The position numbers were made by a program, and so were the translations under genes. 64,000 nucleotides of DNA from an uncultured Pseudomonadales bacterium (lineage in GTDB: Bacteria; Pseudomonadota; Gammaproteobacteria; Pseudomonadales; Azotimanducaceae), in contig CALSMJ010000004.1 of assembly GCA_943787425.1 (NCBI GenBank), forward strand, positions 62,001 through 126,000. The letters run 5' to 3'. The notes below the pieces were generated by a model that did not search any database, had not been told where the DNA came from, and worked only from the letters and a program-made list of their open reading frames with translations. Below are positions 35,498 through 44,908 of this stretch, in pieces. Position 1 is the stretch's first letter, and each line of letters begins with the position of its first letter.

Positions 35498-36508
35498 TTG
35501 CATCAGAAACGGATAATGACTGTGGCCAAAAATATAACGAATAAAACCTTGATTGATTTGCATTCGTGCATGGTTCGGATTCGGCGCTTCGAAGAAGAGG
35601 CCGGTAAGTTAATGGAAGACGGCAAGATTCCAGGCGCGCTTCACTTGTATGTTGGGCAAGAGGCGGTTGCCGCTGGGGTTATGGCGCATCTGAGTAATAA
35701 AGATCAAATCACGAGTACCCACCGCGGCCATGGGCATGTTATTGCAAAAGGGGGTCAGTTTGCGCCGATGTTTGCAGAGCTTTACGGCAAATCCACGGGC
35801 TACTGTAAAGGCAAGGGCGGCAGCATGCATATTTCGAATATGGCGCTGGGTATTCTAGGCGCCAATGGAATTGTTGGGGGTGGGCCACCCATCGCAATGG
35901 GTGCGGCTTTTTCGAACAAATTTCGAAAAACCAAACAGGTTGCGGTAACGTTTTTTGGCGATGGTGCGTCGAACGAAGGGAGTTTTCATGAAGCTGCGAA
36001 CATGGCTGCCTTGTATCAATTGCCCTGCGTGTTTGTCTGTGAAAACAATGGGTTTGGAGAATACACGCGTCAGACCAATCATCAAGCCGTGACCGATGTT
36101 GCGGACCGAGCAGCGGGTTACGGTATGCCTGGGGTGGTTGTAGATGGCATGGACGTGATGGCCGTCTATGAGGCAGCGGAGGCAGCCATTAAGCGTGCTC
36201 GCGCTGGTGACGGCCCAACATTGCTCGAGTGCAAAACCTATCGCTACTACGATCACGTTGGGGTTCGTGGTATGGGCTTAACCTATCGAACCGATGAAGA
36301 GGTTGACGCTTGGAAGCAGCGAGATGCGATTCATAGTTTTGAGGCCTTGCTGTTAAAACAAGGGGTTCTAACCGCCAAGAAAATTGAAAACGTTTACGCG
36401 CGCGCGAACGATGAAATTAAAGAAGGCGTTGCCTTCGCAGAATCATCACCCTTCCCAACGACAGAAGATTTGCTTGAAGACGTTTACTTTGTAGGAGCCG
36501 CATCATGA
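35498..36508 (+). CDS. acoA: TPP-dependent acetoin/2-oxoacid dehydrogenase E1 alpha subunit
   Basis: A 336-residue E1 alpha subunit. The thiamine-diphosphate motif is GDGASNEGSFHEAANMAAL with ENNGFG, and the N-terminus has MVRIRRFEEEAGKLMEDG and HLYVGQEAVAAGV. Together with AcoB it should cleave acetoin oxidatively to acetaldehyde and acetyl groups; a branched 2-oxoacid substrate is less likely because acoX follows. TTG at 35498 has GAGGG at proper spacing; ATG at 35516 gives six residues fewer and is an alternative. It is the first gene of a five-gene operon; the acoB start overlaps its end by 4 bases. Confidence 0.9.
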   Translation: MHQKRIMTVAKNITNKTLIDLHSCMVRIRRFEEEAGKLMEDGKIPGALHLYVGQEAVAAGVMAHLSNKDQITSTHRGHGHVIAKGGQFAPMFAELYGKSTGYCKGKGGSMHISNMALGILGANGIVGGGPPIAMGAAFSNKFRKTKQVAVTFFGDGASNEGSFHEAANMAALYQLPCVFVCENNGFGEYTRQTNHQAVTDVADRAAGYGMPGVVVDGMDVMAVYEAAEAAIKRARAGDGPTLLECKTYRYYDHVGVRGMGLTYRTDEEVDAWKQRDAIHSFEALLLKQGVLTAKKIENVYARANDEIKEGVAFAESSPFPTTEDLLEDVYFVGAAS

Positions 36509-37506
36509 GTGAAGCATTAAAAGATGGGCCGAGAATGCTGCCCTATGTCTCAGCCATTACCGAAGGGGTGCGTCAAGTTCTTCAGGAACAAGATAATGCT
36601 TTTGTGGCGGGCGAAGATGTTGGTCAAGCCGGTAGTGTCTTTGGCTACTACCAAGGATTATTGGATGAATTCGGCGATCGCCGTATTGTGGATACGCCGA
36701 TCAGTGAGAAAGGCATTATTGGACTGGGTGTCGGTGCTGCAGCGACTGGATGTCGGCCGATCATCGATATTATGTTCATGGATTTTCTCGGCGAGTGCAT
36801 GGATGAAGTCGCCAACCAGATGGCCAAGATGCGGTTTATGTTTGGCGGCGGTGCGACCTTACCCGTCACCGTCCTCACGATGGCCGGCGCCGGAATGAAC
36901 TTAGCGGCGCAGCACTCGCAAAGTTGGGAGGCATTTTTGGCACACTTGCCGGGCGTCAAAGTGTTGATGCCGTCGAATGCCTATGATGCTAAGGGTATGA
37001 TCATCGCGGCTTCTCGGGACGATAACCCGGTGTTTGTGGTGATGAATAAGATGAGCCTGGCAATGCAAGCCGAGGTACCTGAGGAAATGTATGAGGTGCC
37101 GATTGGGAAGGCCGCTATCGTGCGCGAGGGCGCCGCATTTTCGATTTTTGCAATGGGGCGTATGGTGCATGAAGCCTTGGCTGCGGCCAAGACACTTGAG
37201 GGCCTTGGGGTTGATTGCGAAGTGGTAGATGTCCGTAGCATCCAGCCATTCGATAGCGAAACAGCTGTGGCATCCATTAAGAAAACCCATCGTGCGTTGG
37301 TGGTGCATGAGGCTGTCAGGTTTGGCGGTTTTGGTGGTGAGATTGTGGCGCAGCTGCAAGAGGAAGCCTTTGATTACTTAGATGCCCCCATCGCAAGAGT
37401 CGGAGCGCCGTTTTCGCCGGTGCCTTACAGTCCAGCATTAGAAAAACTGTATATTCCGAATGCCGAACGTATCGTTGCCGAAGTGAAAAAGGTGCTGGGA
37501 ATTTAA
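36505..37506 (+). CDS. acoB: TPP-dependent acetoin/2-oxoacid dehydrogenase E1 beta subunit
   Basis: A 333-residue transketolase-like E1 beta subunit: VAGEDVGQAGSVFGYYQGL, RIVDTPISEKGIIGLGVGAA, PGVKVLMPSNAYDAKGM, then VVDVRSIQPFDSETAVASI and VVHEAVRFGGFGGEIVAQL in the C-terminal domain. It completes the alpha2beta2 E1 component. TAGGAG precedes the ATG, which overlaps acoA by 4 bases. Residue runs and length are normal for AcoB. Confidence 0.92.
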   Translation: MSEALKDGPRMLPYVSAITEGVRQVLQEQDNAFVAGEDVGQAGSVFGYYQGLLDEFGDRRIVDTPISEKGIIGLGVGAAATGCRPIIDIMFMDFLGECMDEVANQMAKMRFMFGGGATLPVTVLTMAGAGMNLAAQHSQSWEAFLAHLPGVKVLMPSNAYDAKGMIIAASRDDNPVFVVMNKMSLAMQAEVPEEMYEVPIGKAAIVREGAAFSIFAMGRMVHEALAAAKTLEGLGVDCEVVDVRSIQPFDSETAVASIKKTHRALVVHEAVRFGGFGGEIVAQLQEEAFDYLDAPIARVGAPFSPVPYSPALEKLYIPNAERIVAEVKKVLGI

Positions 37507-37510
37507 AGGC

Positions 37511-38500
37511 ATGCGAGCTGTTGGGCTGGTCGCCAATCCAGCTTCCGGAAAGGATATTAGGCGCCTGGCAGGAAAAGCCTCGGTGTTTGATAACCGTGAA
37601 AAGCTTGCGATTGTCAGACGGGCCATAATCGGCGCGATGGCCGCCGGCGCAACACGCTTTATCTATATGCGTGACTCGCACGGCATTGTTGAACAAGCTA
37701 TCGCTGAAACGACAATTCCGCGGGGGGTTCGGTTCGAGCCGTTGCCCAGTTCTGGTACGGCATCGGCGATGGATACCATCGTTGCCGCCGAGCAAATGGC
37801 TCAAAAGGATTGTGCCGTCGTGTTGGTCTTGGGCGGGGATGGCACGAACCGAGCATTTGCTCGGGGCTGGCGCGATGCAACCCTCGTTTCGCTGTCGACG
37901 GGGACTAATAACGTGTTTCCCGTCATGGCTGAGGCAACCGTTGCCGGCATGGCGCTGGGGCTTATTGCGGCGGGTAAAGTTGCTAGCCGATTGGTTGCGA
38001 CCCAGGCAAAGGTCATTGATGTCGATATTCACGGCGAGGAACAAGATATCGCCTTGATTGATGCGGTCATTACGCGGGATGCTTTTATTGGCGCCAAGGC
38101 ACTATTGGATCCGAGTCAACTTAAAGAGGCGCTGTTATGCCGTGCAGAGCCCGCTGCAGTCGGTATAACCAGCCTTGGTGGGTTGGTAAGACCCGTCTCG
38201 GATCAGGATGATTTCGGATTGCATCTGACCTTTGTCAAAGGCGGGCGCGCGTTGTTGGCGCCGATGGGCCCTGGGATGTTTGCGACAGTCGAGATTGGAA
38301 AAACGCGTTTGGTGAAGTTTAACCAAGCGGTTAAGGCCCAAGGGCCGTCTGTGATTGCGCTTGATGGTGAACGGGAACGGGTGATTGCAGCAGGTCAACA
38401 CATTGAAATGCGCATTGCCAGACGCGGGCCCTGGGTAGTTGATTTGGCCGCGACGCTGCAGCGCGCGGCCAAACAAAAATTATTTTTAAGAACGATTTAG
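37511..38500 (+). CDS. acoX: AcoX-like ATP-NAD kinase family protein
   Basis: A 329-residue protein of the ATP-NAD kinase/diacylglycerol kinase fold. It starts with VGLVANPASGKDIRRL and has the kinase-type VVLVLGGDGTNRAFARG and STGTNNVFP motifs. AcoX is a frequent companion of acetoin dehydrogenase genes, but its role is not established (family knowledge). It lies 4 bases after acoB and 9 before the E2 gene, inside the operon. Its presence is the main reason to call the operon an acetoin rather than a branched-chain 2-oxoacid dehydrogenase. Confidence 0.88.
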   Translation: MRAVGLVANPASGKDIRRLAGKASVFDNREKLAIVRRAIIGAMAAGATRFIYMRDSHGIVEQAIAETTIPRGVRFEPLPSSGTASAMDTIVAAEQMAQKDCAVVLVLGGDGTNRAFARGWRDATLVSLSTGTNNVFPVMAEATVAGMALGLIAAGKVASRLVATQAKVIDVDIHGEEQDIALIDAVITRDAFIGAKALLDPSQLKEALLCRAEPAAVGITSLGGLVRPVSDQDDFGLHLTFVKGGRALLAPMGPGMFATVEIGKTRLVKFNQAVKAQGPSVIALDGERERVIAAGQHIEMRIARRGPWVVDLAATLQRAAKQKLFLRTI

Positions 38501-38509
38501 GGGAAGCAA

Positions 38510-39895
38510 GTGCCCAGAGAAATTTATTTAGTGAAAGTTGGGATGACCATGACCGAGGGTATGGTGTCGGAATGGTTTATTGCCGATGGCGCCAAAGTGA
38601 AAAAAGGCGAGATGTTGTATGCCTTGGAAACAGAAAAAGTCAATCTCGATGTTGATGCCGAAATGGATGGTTTCGTTAAACACACCGTTGAGGCAGGCGT
38701 TATGTTGGCGCCCGGTGATGTCGTGGGCTATATCTTCGCCTTTGATGAGCCTATCCCGGCTGATTTTGCAGGCGTCGCAAGCCCCGCCGCAGCGGTTGTT
38801 GCGGCGCCAAAAGCTGCGGCACCGGCTGCTGCTGTCAGTGCTATGCCCGAGCCGGTGACTGCTGACAGTGGTGATGGTCGGTTGAAATCTTCACCCGCGG
38901 CGCGTCGCCTGGCATCAGAGTTGGGCGTCGCTTTAGCCGGGCTCGCAGGCTCCGGGCCTGGTGGCAGAATTGTTGAGGCGGATGTGCAGCAGGCGACGTT
39001 ACAGCCTGGCTTCAGTGCCGGTGCCGTATCTCAGGCAAACGTCGAGATGAAAATTAATGCGTCTCCGCTTGCGCGCCGATTGGCAACGGAGCGAGGCATA
39101 GATCTGAGTCAAATTAAAGGATCCGGCCCTCAAGGTCGCATCGTTCAGGCGGACCTGGATCAAGCGCCGCTGGCGAGTGGGCGCGCGGCACCTGCTCAGG
39201 CTGGTCCAACAGCCGGGTCCAGCGTACCCGTTCGGGGCATGCGTAAAACGATCGCTCAGAGAATGCATCAAAGCTTGCAAACCTCAGCGCAGTTGTCGAT
39301 GGATATGACCGCGCAGATGGACGATGCCGTGCGCTTACGAGGCCAATTGCTTAAAGAATGGGACGGCGAAGCGCGGCCAACTTACACAGATTTGGTCATC
39401 AAGGCCGTTGCGAAAGCGCTCGTTCAGCATCCGATGATGAACAGCCGCTTTGATGACACTGAAATCACCCTGCTCCGAGAAATTAATATGGGGCTTGCGG
39501 TATCGGTTCCAGAAGGTCTGCTCGTGCCCGTAATCCGAGGCGTTCATGAACTGAGCTTAAAGCAAATCGCCCAAGAAAGTGCTCGGCTCGCTGCCGCCGC
39601 TCGAGCGGGGACCTTAGGTCTTGATGATTATGCTGGCGGCACCTTCACGATTTCGGCTTTGGGGATGTTTGGGGTGAATTCCTTTACGCCCATCATTAAT
39701 CAGCCCCAGACGGGCATTCTAGGTGTGAACCAATTGTTTGATGGGTTGTCGTGGGAGGGCGATAAGCCGATTAAAACCAAGCAGATGAATCTATCTTTGA
39801 CGTGGGATCACCGAAGCGTTGATGGCGCGCCCGCCGCCGAGTTCTTGGCGAGCGTGGTTGAATTCTTATCGGAGCCCTATAGGTTGTTACTATGA
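38510..39895 (+). CDS. acoC: Dihydrolipoamide acyltransferase (E2) with two E3-binding domains
   Basis: A 461-residue E2. The lipoyl domain is at about 2-80 with lipoyl Lys43 (ETEKVNLDV). An Ala/Pro-rich linker follows. Two peripheral subunit-binding domains come next: 126-161 (SSPAARRLASELGV, GSGPGGRIVEADV) and 183-218 (ASPLARRLATERGI, GSGPQGRIVQADL). The C-terminal catalytic domain has SALGMFGVNSF and the active-site DHRSVDG. Most E2 proteins have one such binding domain. The GTG start has AGGGGA upstream. It transfers the acetyl group to CoA. Confidence 0.9.
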   Translation: MPREIYLVKVGMTMTEGMVSEWFIADGAKVKKGEMLYALETEKVNLDVDAEMDGFVKHTVEAGVMLAPGDVVGYIFAFDEPIPADFAGVASPAAAVVAAPKAAAPAAAVSAMPEPVTADSGDGRLKSSPAARRLASELGVALAGLAGSGPGGRIVEADVQQATLQPGFSAGAVSQANVEMKINASPLARRLATERGIDLSQIKGSGPQGRIVQADLDQAPLASGRAAPAQAGPTAGSSVPVRGMRKTIAQRMHQSLQTSAQLSMDMTAQMDDAVRLRGQLLKEWDGEARPTYTDLVIKAVAKALVQHPMMNSRFDDTEITLLREINMGLAVSVPEGLLVPVIRGVHELSLKQIAQESARLAAAARAGTLGLDDYAGGTFTISALGMFGVNSFTPIINQPQTGILGVNQLFDGLSWEGDKPIKTKQMNLSLTWDHRSVDGAPAAEFLASVVEFLSEPYRLLL

Positions 39896-41250
39896 ACGAA
39901 TTCGATGTTGTGGTGATTGGCGGCGGCCCAGGCGGTTATGCCGCTGGGATCCGTGCGGCGCAATTAGGATTGAGCGTGGCCTTGGTCGAACGAGAAGCCC
40001 TTGGCGGTACCTGTTTGAACTGGGGGTGCATTCCAACGAAGTCCCTACTGCATTCCGCTGAGTTGTACACTCAGATGTGTTCGGCATCGGATTTTGGCAT
40101 TGAAGCCAAGTCGGTTGGATTTGACCTGTCTAAGATTGTTCAAAAATCAAGGCAAGCGGCTGATCAGTTGAGCCAGGGCATAGCGCAGCTGATGAAAAAA
40201 AATAAAATTCAGGTCTTTACCGGGGACGCGAGTATCGTCTCGGTAGGACAGGTTAAGGTTAATGATCAAGTGCTTGTGACGGACAGTATTGTGATTGCCA
40301 CAGGCGCTGAGCAAAAAAGCCTAGGCCCGATTGCCATTGATGGCCAGCAAATCTGGGGCGCCCGCGAAGCCATGACGCCGGCTGCGTTACCCGCTCGATT
40401 GCTCATTGTTGGTGCTGGTGCCATTGGCGTCGAGTTCGCCAGCTTTTACCAAGCATTGGGCTCTGCGGTCACCCTGCTTGAAGTCGCGCCAAATATTTTG
40501 CCTGCCGAGGATACTGATATTTCCGCCCTTGCTGCCGAGGCGCTGGCCCAACGGGGGATTAACGTTCAAGTTGGTCAAGGATTACAAGCGCTGACATCGC
40601 TTGCCGATTGTGTTGAGGCAACGATCGCCGGGGAGACGATTCAGTTTGACGCGGCGATTTTGTCGGTCGGTGTGGCGGCTCGAGTTCAAGGCCTTGGTTT
40701 GGAAGCGCTAGGGATCACAATGGATAGAGGTTTTATTGTGGTGGATGAGCGCCAGCAAACTTCGATAGCAGGAATCTACGCTATTGGCGACGTTGCTGGC
40801 GCACCTTGCCTTGCGCATAAAGCGACGCATGAAGCGATGATCGCGGCAGAAACGATTGCGGGACATGCGGTTCAAGGCCTGCAGCGGGATCGAATCCCGG
40901 GCTGTACCTACAGCTTTCCACAGATTGCAAGTATTGGCTTGCGAGAACAGGATGCGGGCGATCGCGCGGTAAGAGTGGGTCGGTTTCCGCTTTACGCGAA
41001 TGGTAAAGCAGTTGTCTCGGGGCATACAGAGGGCATGATCAAGACGATTTTTGATGCGGAGACGGGCGCTTTATTGGGCGCACATTTGATCGGTGACTCG
41101 GTCACAGAACTGATACAAGGGTTTGCGGTCGCGATTGGGCTTGAAACAACCGAGCACGAACTACTCGAGACAATTTTTCCGCATCCGACAGTCTCCGAAG
41201 CGATGCAAGAATCGGTTATGTTGGCGTTTGATCGGCCGCTGCACCTTTGA
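39892..41250 (+). CDS. lpdA: Dihydrolipoamide dehydrogenase (E3)
   Basis: A 452-residue FAD-dependent disulfide oxidoreductase. It has the FAD motif VIGGGPGGYAAGIRAAQLG, the redox-active disulfide Cys41/Cys46 (GGTCLNWGCIPTKS), the NAD motif LIVGAGAIGVEFASFY, IYAIGDVAG and the catalytic HPTVSEAM histidine/glutamate pair at the dimer interface. It reoxidises the E2 lipoyl group. It starts within the last codons of the E2 gene (4-base overlap). It is the last gene of the operon and is followed by a strong hairpin. Confidence 0.95.
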   Translation: MNEFDVVVIGGGPGGYAAGIRAAQLGLSVALVEREALGGTCLNWGCIPTKSLLHSAELYTQMCSASDFGIEAKSVGFDLSKIVQKSRQAADQLSQGIAQLMKKNKIQVFTGDASIVSVGQVKVNDQVLVTDSIVIATGAEQKSLGPIAIDGQQIWGAREAMTPAALPARLLIVGAGAIGVEFASFYQALGSAVTLLEVAPNILPAEDTDISALAAEALAQRGINVQVGQGLQALTSLADCVEATIAGETIQFDAAILSVGVAARVQGLGLEALGITMDRGFIVVDERQQTSIAGIYAIGDVAGAPCLAHKATHEAMIAAETIAGHAVQGLQRDRIPGCTYSFPQIASIGLREQDAGDRAVRVGRFPLYANGKAVVSGHTEGMIKTIFDAETGALLGAHLIGDSVTELIQGFAVAIGLETTEHELLETIFPHPTVSEAMQESVMLAFDRPLHL

Positions 41251-41253
41251 AGC

Positions 41254-41286
41254 CTGCCTGCTTGGCTTTTAGGCGCAAGCAGGCAG
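41254..41286. terminator. Convergent terminator hairpin after the acetoin operon
   Basis: A perfect 11-bp inverted repeat (CTGCCTGCTTG at 41254-41264, complement at 41276-41286) with an 11-base loop lies directly after the E3 stop. It is between convergent genes and probably terminates both transcripts. No long T-run follows. Confidence 0.7.
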
Positions 41287-41312
41287 AATTGAAAGCAAAC
41301 CGATTGCCGGGA

Positions 41313-41609
41313 TTAGCCGAGATTCATGCTTTGCGATAAAACCGCGTAGCCGTTGGTTGCGGCGAGCCGCTTGCCAACCACCGCCTGATAGTCCTCAGAG
41401 TGATACCAAGTCTTTGCCGCTTCTGTTGATTCAAACTTGATGATGACGGTTTGTGCGCCGGGTGCTTCGCCTTCGATCGTCTCTGCAGCGACATCAATCG
41501 CCACCAGCTCAGCACCATATTTCGCAAGGGTCGGGCCCGCGCCCGCGCTGTATTCAGCGTAAAGCGCCGCGTCGTTAACTTGATATTGCGCTATAAAATA
41601 AGCAGCCAT
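41313..41609 (-). CDS. DUF1330-family protein
   Basis: A 98-residue ferredoxin-like alpha/beta protein: MAAYFIAQYQVNDAALYAEYSAGAGPTLAKYGAEL, TVIIKFESTEAAKTWYHSEDYQA, closing with KRLAATNGYAVL. This is the DUF1330 pattern. The family has no assigned function, though members are common in catabolic operons. It is on the same strand as, and 18 bases downstream of, the SDR. Confidence 0.9.
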   Translation of the reverse strand: MAAYFIAQYQVNDAALYAEYSAGAGPTLAKYGAELVAIDVAAETIEGEAPGAQTVIIKFESTEAAKTWYHSEDYQAVVGKRLAATNGYAVLSQSMNLG

Positions 41610-41627
41610 GTCGTTCTCCTATTTGAT

Positions 41628-42458
41628 TTATGAAGTTTCTCGTTCGGTATATCGAGCGCGATAGGGCGGCGCAAGCTGCCCGCGTTCGTCCCGGATATCG
41701 AATTCTTGGCTCAAATCCTCAACCCACTGAATCGATCCTGACCGCGCCATAATATCGCTCGCGAGCGCGAGTGCTGGCACGGTCCGGCCGACGCCGAGTG
41801 GCGTCTGTGAGTCGCTCAGATCAGTACCGTTTTGTTCTGCATGGGCCGCTATGAACTCTGTTGCAACCGATCCAGGGTACAAGACGACCGCGGCGACGCC
41901 TTTGGGCGCAAGCTCTTGCGCCATATCTTTGGTCAAACGATCAAGGCCCGCTTTACCGGCGCCGTAGGAGGATGAGAAGTGATAAGACTGCCCGCCCGGA
42001 GACGAGACATTCACCATCAGCGCGCCTGGGCTGGCGGCAAAGAGTAGTGGTGCAGCATGCCAACTGGCAACGTAGTGGGCTCTGAGCCCGATCCCAACCT
42101 GGTCATCCCAAATTTGAATTGGGTGATCCCAGAAACCGCCTCCCCAGGCAGGTGGACTGGGTATTTTGTAAACATTGTTGACCAGGATGTCGATTTTACC
42201 GGCTTCGGCGGCCACTTTTTTAAAAAAAGCCTCGATTTCAGCGTCATTGGCATGATCGACTTGGGTGCCAATGCCAATGCCACCGGCCTTTTCAATCGCT
42301 GCGATGCTTCCGTTTAACGTGAGCTCACCCTCGCCATTGGATCGACCCGTTATGTAAATTGTTGCGCCTTCCTCGGCAAGCGCAATCGCGCAACCCCGCC
42401 CTATACCGCGCGTTGCGCCGGTTACGACACAAATCTTACCTTTAAGTCGTCCTGCCAT
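41628..42458 (-). CDS. SDR-family oxidoreductase
   Basis: A 276-residue SDR: VVTGATRGIGRGCAIALAEEGA, LVNNVYKIP, VSSPGGQSYHFSSSYGAGKAG (Tyr-x3-Lys in YGAGK), VVLYPGSVATEF and a C-terminal IQWVEDLSQEFDIRDERGQ. The GIGT insert before YGAGK and the C-terminal tail are those of the DHRS1-like subgroup. It probably oxidises a beta-hydroxyacyl-CoA or ketone; the substrate is not identifiable. The gene is part of a minus-strand run from 49852 down to 41313. Confidence 0.9.
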   Translation of the reverse strand: MAGRLKGKICVVTGATRGIGRGCAIALAEEGATIYITGRSNGEGELTLNGSIAAIEKAGGIGIGTQVDHANDAEIEAFFKKVAAEAGKIDILVNNVYKIPSPPAWGGGFWDHPIQIWDDQVGIGLRAHYVASWHAAPLLFAASPGALMVNVSSPGGQSYHFSSSYGAGKAGLDRLTKDMAQELAPKGVAAVVLYPGSVATEFIAAHAEQNGTDLSDSQTPLGVGRTVPALALASDIMARSGSIQWVEDLSQEFDIRDERGQLAPPYRARYTERETS

Positions 42459-42494
42459 TTGATACTCCTTGTCTAGCTGTCGAATCGGGTTGAA

Positions 42495-43622
42495 TTAAAG
42501 TAGGTCTGCGAGTTTTTCACGCTGCCAAACTCCATCGCCAAACATAAATTGGCTGTGCATCTGACGTTTGTGATAAATCTGAACATCGGCTTCCCAAGTG
42601 AAGCCAATACCGCCATGGAGTTGGGTTGAGCGGTTCGCACAAAATTCTGCGGTGTCCGACGCGCTTGATTTTGCTAAGTGCGCGCAGCGCGCTGCATCCT
42701 CGGGGTCGAAGTCGAACGCCGCAGCTGCTTGGTAGACCAAGGAACGGGTCTCATCAACTGCGATCATCATATCAACGATGGGGTGTTTAACCGCTTGGAA
42801 AAAACCGATCGGGCGCTCAAATTGTTGACGGACCTTGGCATAGTCTGCGGTTGTTTGCAGTTGCCACTCGGCGGCGCCAGCAATATCTGCAGCCGTGAGG
42901 GTGAGCAGGGCGGGCAGCGCGTCGTTTAAACACTGGGCGCCCTGGCCATACTCAGTCAGCGGCGTTGTATCGCTTGAGGCAAAGGTGATACCAGCTTGAT
43001 CTCGAGTCAGATCGACGATGCGATCGGGTTTTACCGAAACGGTTGTATCGCGTTGATTCACACGAAACAGGTCAATACCGTCTTGGGTACGGGCTGCAAC
43101 GATTAAGATCTCACATTTTTGAGCGTCGGTTACATACCAGGCCGTACCAACAAGTTTGCCCTCACGCAACGCAACGTCCGTTGAGTCAGCCTCGAGTGAC
43201 CCATCTTCCCCGTAAAGCGCCAAACCAACACTCGCGCCTTCTGCCATCTCCTCAAGGAGCTGCCTGGCTGGCTGCGTGTCAGCCGCTCGGAGCAGAAATG
43301 TGGCCAGTAAATTGTTGCTCAGCGGTGTCGGCAAGGCATGTCGGCCGATTTCTTCTGCAATTGCGGTGGCTGCGACTAAGCCCATACCGATGCCACCTTG
43401 TGCTTCTGGGATCGCTACAGCATGCATGCCAAGTTCTACCGTTTTCTGCCAATTTTGCGTGTCAAAGAAGGCTTGCCTTGGCGCACCGTGATAGGGGTCT
43501 TCCGTACCGCTTAAACTGGGCCGCAGGGCCTCAATGGTATTTTGCTCAAGGAGGAATTTGGCATAAGTATCCTTCAGCATGTTGATGTCGTCGTTAAAGC
43601 CAAAGTCTTTCGGTGTCGTCAT
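42495..43622 (-). CDS. Acyl-CoA dehydrogenase, beta-type partner subunit
   Basis: A 375-residue acyl-CoA dehydrogenase fold: VELGMHAVAIPEAQGGIGMGLVAATAIAEEIGRHALP, LVGTAWYVTDAQKC in the beta domain, RQQFERPIGFFQAVKHPIVDMMIAV in the C-terminal helices, and STQLHGGIGFTWEADVQIYHKR. This divergent type commonly pairs with an adjacent, more typical dehydrogenase to form an alpha2beta2 enzyme (known for steroid side-chain enzymes). Its neighbour at 43647 fits. Substrate unknown. Confidence 0.88.
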   Translation of the reverse strand: MTTPKDFGFNDDINMLKDTYAKFLLEQNTIEALRPSLSGTEDPYHGAPRQAFFDTQNWQKTVELGMHAVAIPEAQGGIGMGLVAATAIAEEIGRHALPTPLSNNLLATFLLRAADTQPARQLLEEMAEGASVGLALYGEDGSLEADSTDVALREGKLVGTAWYVTDAQKCEILIVAARTQDGIDLFRVNQRDTTVSVKPDRIVDLTRDQAGITFASSDTTPLTEYGQGAQCLNDALPALLTLTAADIAGAAEWQLQTTADYAKVRQQFERPIGFFQAVKHPIVDMMIAVDETRSLVYQAAAAFDFDPEDAARCAHLAKSSASDTAEFCANRSTQLHGGIGFTWEADVQIYHKRQMHSQFMFGDGVWQREKLADLL

Positions 43623-43646
43623 GATCGTCTCCGCCGGCTTGCCGGT

Positions 43647-44852
43647 TTATTTACTCTTAGCAAGGCCTAGAACGCGTTCGCCTAAGATGTTGCGTTGTAT
43701 TTCGCTGCTGCCGCCTGAGATTGTGCCGGTGTAGGTATTCATATATCCCAGCGGCCACTTGCCATTAGCCGGCGCGTTTTCGTCGCCAACATACAGGCTC
43801 GATTTTAAGCCCAGGATACCCAGCGCAATCTGGTGGAGGGATTGCGAAATTTCGCTGCCGGTTAATTTTCCTTGTAATGGAATCCGCATGGCACCGCCAT
43901 TGAGCGCTTTGATCCGAGCTCGCCGTCCGTTGTAAAGGCTGGCCTCGGTGCGTTCATAGACTTTAACAATTCGGTCGCGCCAAACCGGGTCATCCCAAAC
44001 GCGCCGTCCGTTTCGTCGGGTGTCCTTCGCCAATTGAATGACCTGTGCCATGACGAGCATGGGGGATTCGCCTGCAACCGCGCCGACGCCGACCCCAGCA
44101 CCCCGTTCGCTGGTCAAGGTCGCCATTGCGACTTTCCAGCCATCCCCGACGTTCCCGACACGCAGGTGATCGCCGACAATGGCATTGTCGAGGAATACCT
44201 CATTAAAGCCCGACTCGCCGGTCATCTTGTGGATTGGCTTGACGGTAATCCCGGGTTGATCCATTGGTGCGAGAAAGTAGGTGATACCGCCATACTTATC
44301 GCTCTTATCTTGTCGCGCCAGTAGCAGCATGTATTGGGCAAAGTGGCCAAGACTCGTCCAAACCTTCGATCCGTTGATCACCCACTGATCACCCTCTTTC
44401 ACTGCGCTGGCCTGCAGCGATGCGAGATCAGAGCCCGCGCCAGGCTCGCTAAACCCTTGGCACCAAATGTGTTCTGCTGAAAAAATGGGTGGCAAAAAAG
44501 TTTCTTTCTGGGCTTCTGTCCCACACTCTAGTAGGGTCGGCACTGCCATCCCGAGTCCAATCCAGTTGATAAAGTAAGGCACACCCGCTGCGCGAACCTC
44601 GGCACTGGCAATTTGCTGACAACCTGTCATGCCATGGCCGCCATAATTCTGAGGCAGATCTGATGCAATGAGTCCGGCTTCATAACACTTTGCTTGCCAT
44701 TCTGTGAGATAGGCCAGATGGCTCGGGTCGGTCACCTCATAAGCCGCTTGTGGCAAGGGTGTGGGATGCGGGGCTGGCTTATTTTCTTGCAACCAGGCGC
44801 GGCAAAACGCTTGAAATTCTGCTTGTTCTGAGGAGAGTGCTTTATCGCTCAT
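43647..44852 (-). CDS. Acyl-CoA dehydrogenase, alpha-type partner
   Basis: A 401-residue acyl-CoA dehydrogenase: WCQGFSEPGAGSDLASLQASA, WVINGSKVWTSLGHFAQYMLL, TGESGFNEVFLDNAIVG and the C-terminal TGTISGGSSEIQRNILGERVLGL. Like other FadE-type catalytic partners it keeps the full flavin- and substrate-binding motifs. It ends 24 bases before the gene at 42495, on the same strand, supporting a two-subunit enzyme. Confidence 0.92.
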   Translation of the reverse strand: MSDKALSSEQAEFQAFCRAWLQENKPAPHPTPLPQAAYEVTDPSHLAYLTEWQAKCYEAGLIASDLPQNYGGHGMTGCQQIASAEVRAAGVPYFINWIGLGMAVPTLLECGTEAQKETFLPPIFSAEHIWCQGFSEPGAGSDLASLQASAVKEGDQWVINGSKVWTSLGHFAQYMLLLARQDKSDKYGGITYFLAPMDQPGITVKPIHKMTGESGFNEVFLDNAIVGDHLRVGNVGDGWKVAMATLTSERGAGVGVGAVAGESPMLVMAQVIQLAKDTRRNGRRVWDDPVWRDRIVKVYERTEASLYNGRRARIKALNGGAMRIPLQGKLTGSEISQSLHQIALGILGLKSSLYVGDENAPANGKWPLGYMNTYTGTISGGSSEIQRNILGERVLGLAKSK

Positions 44853-44908
44853 GATGTCATGTCCTTGTGTTGTATCCAGTCAGCGCGGTCTATTCGGTAA
44901 CGGATAAT

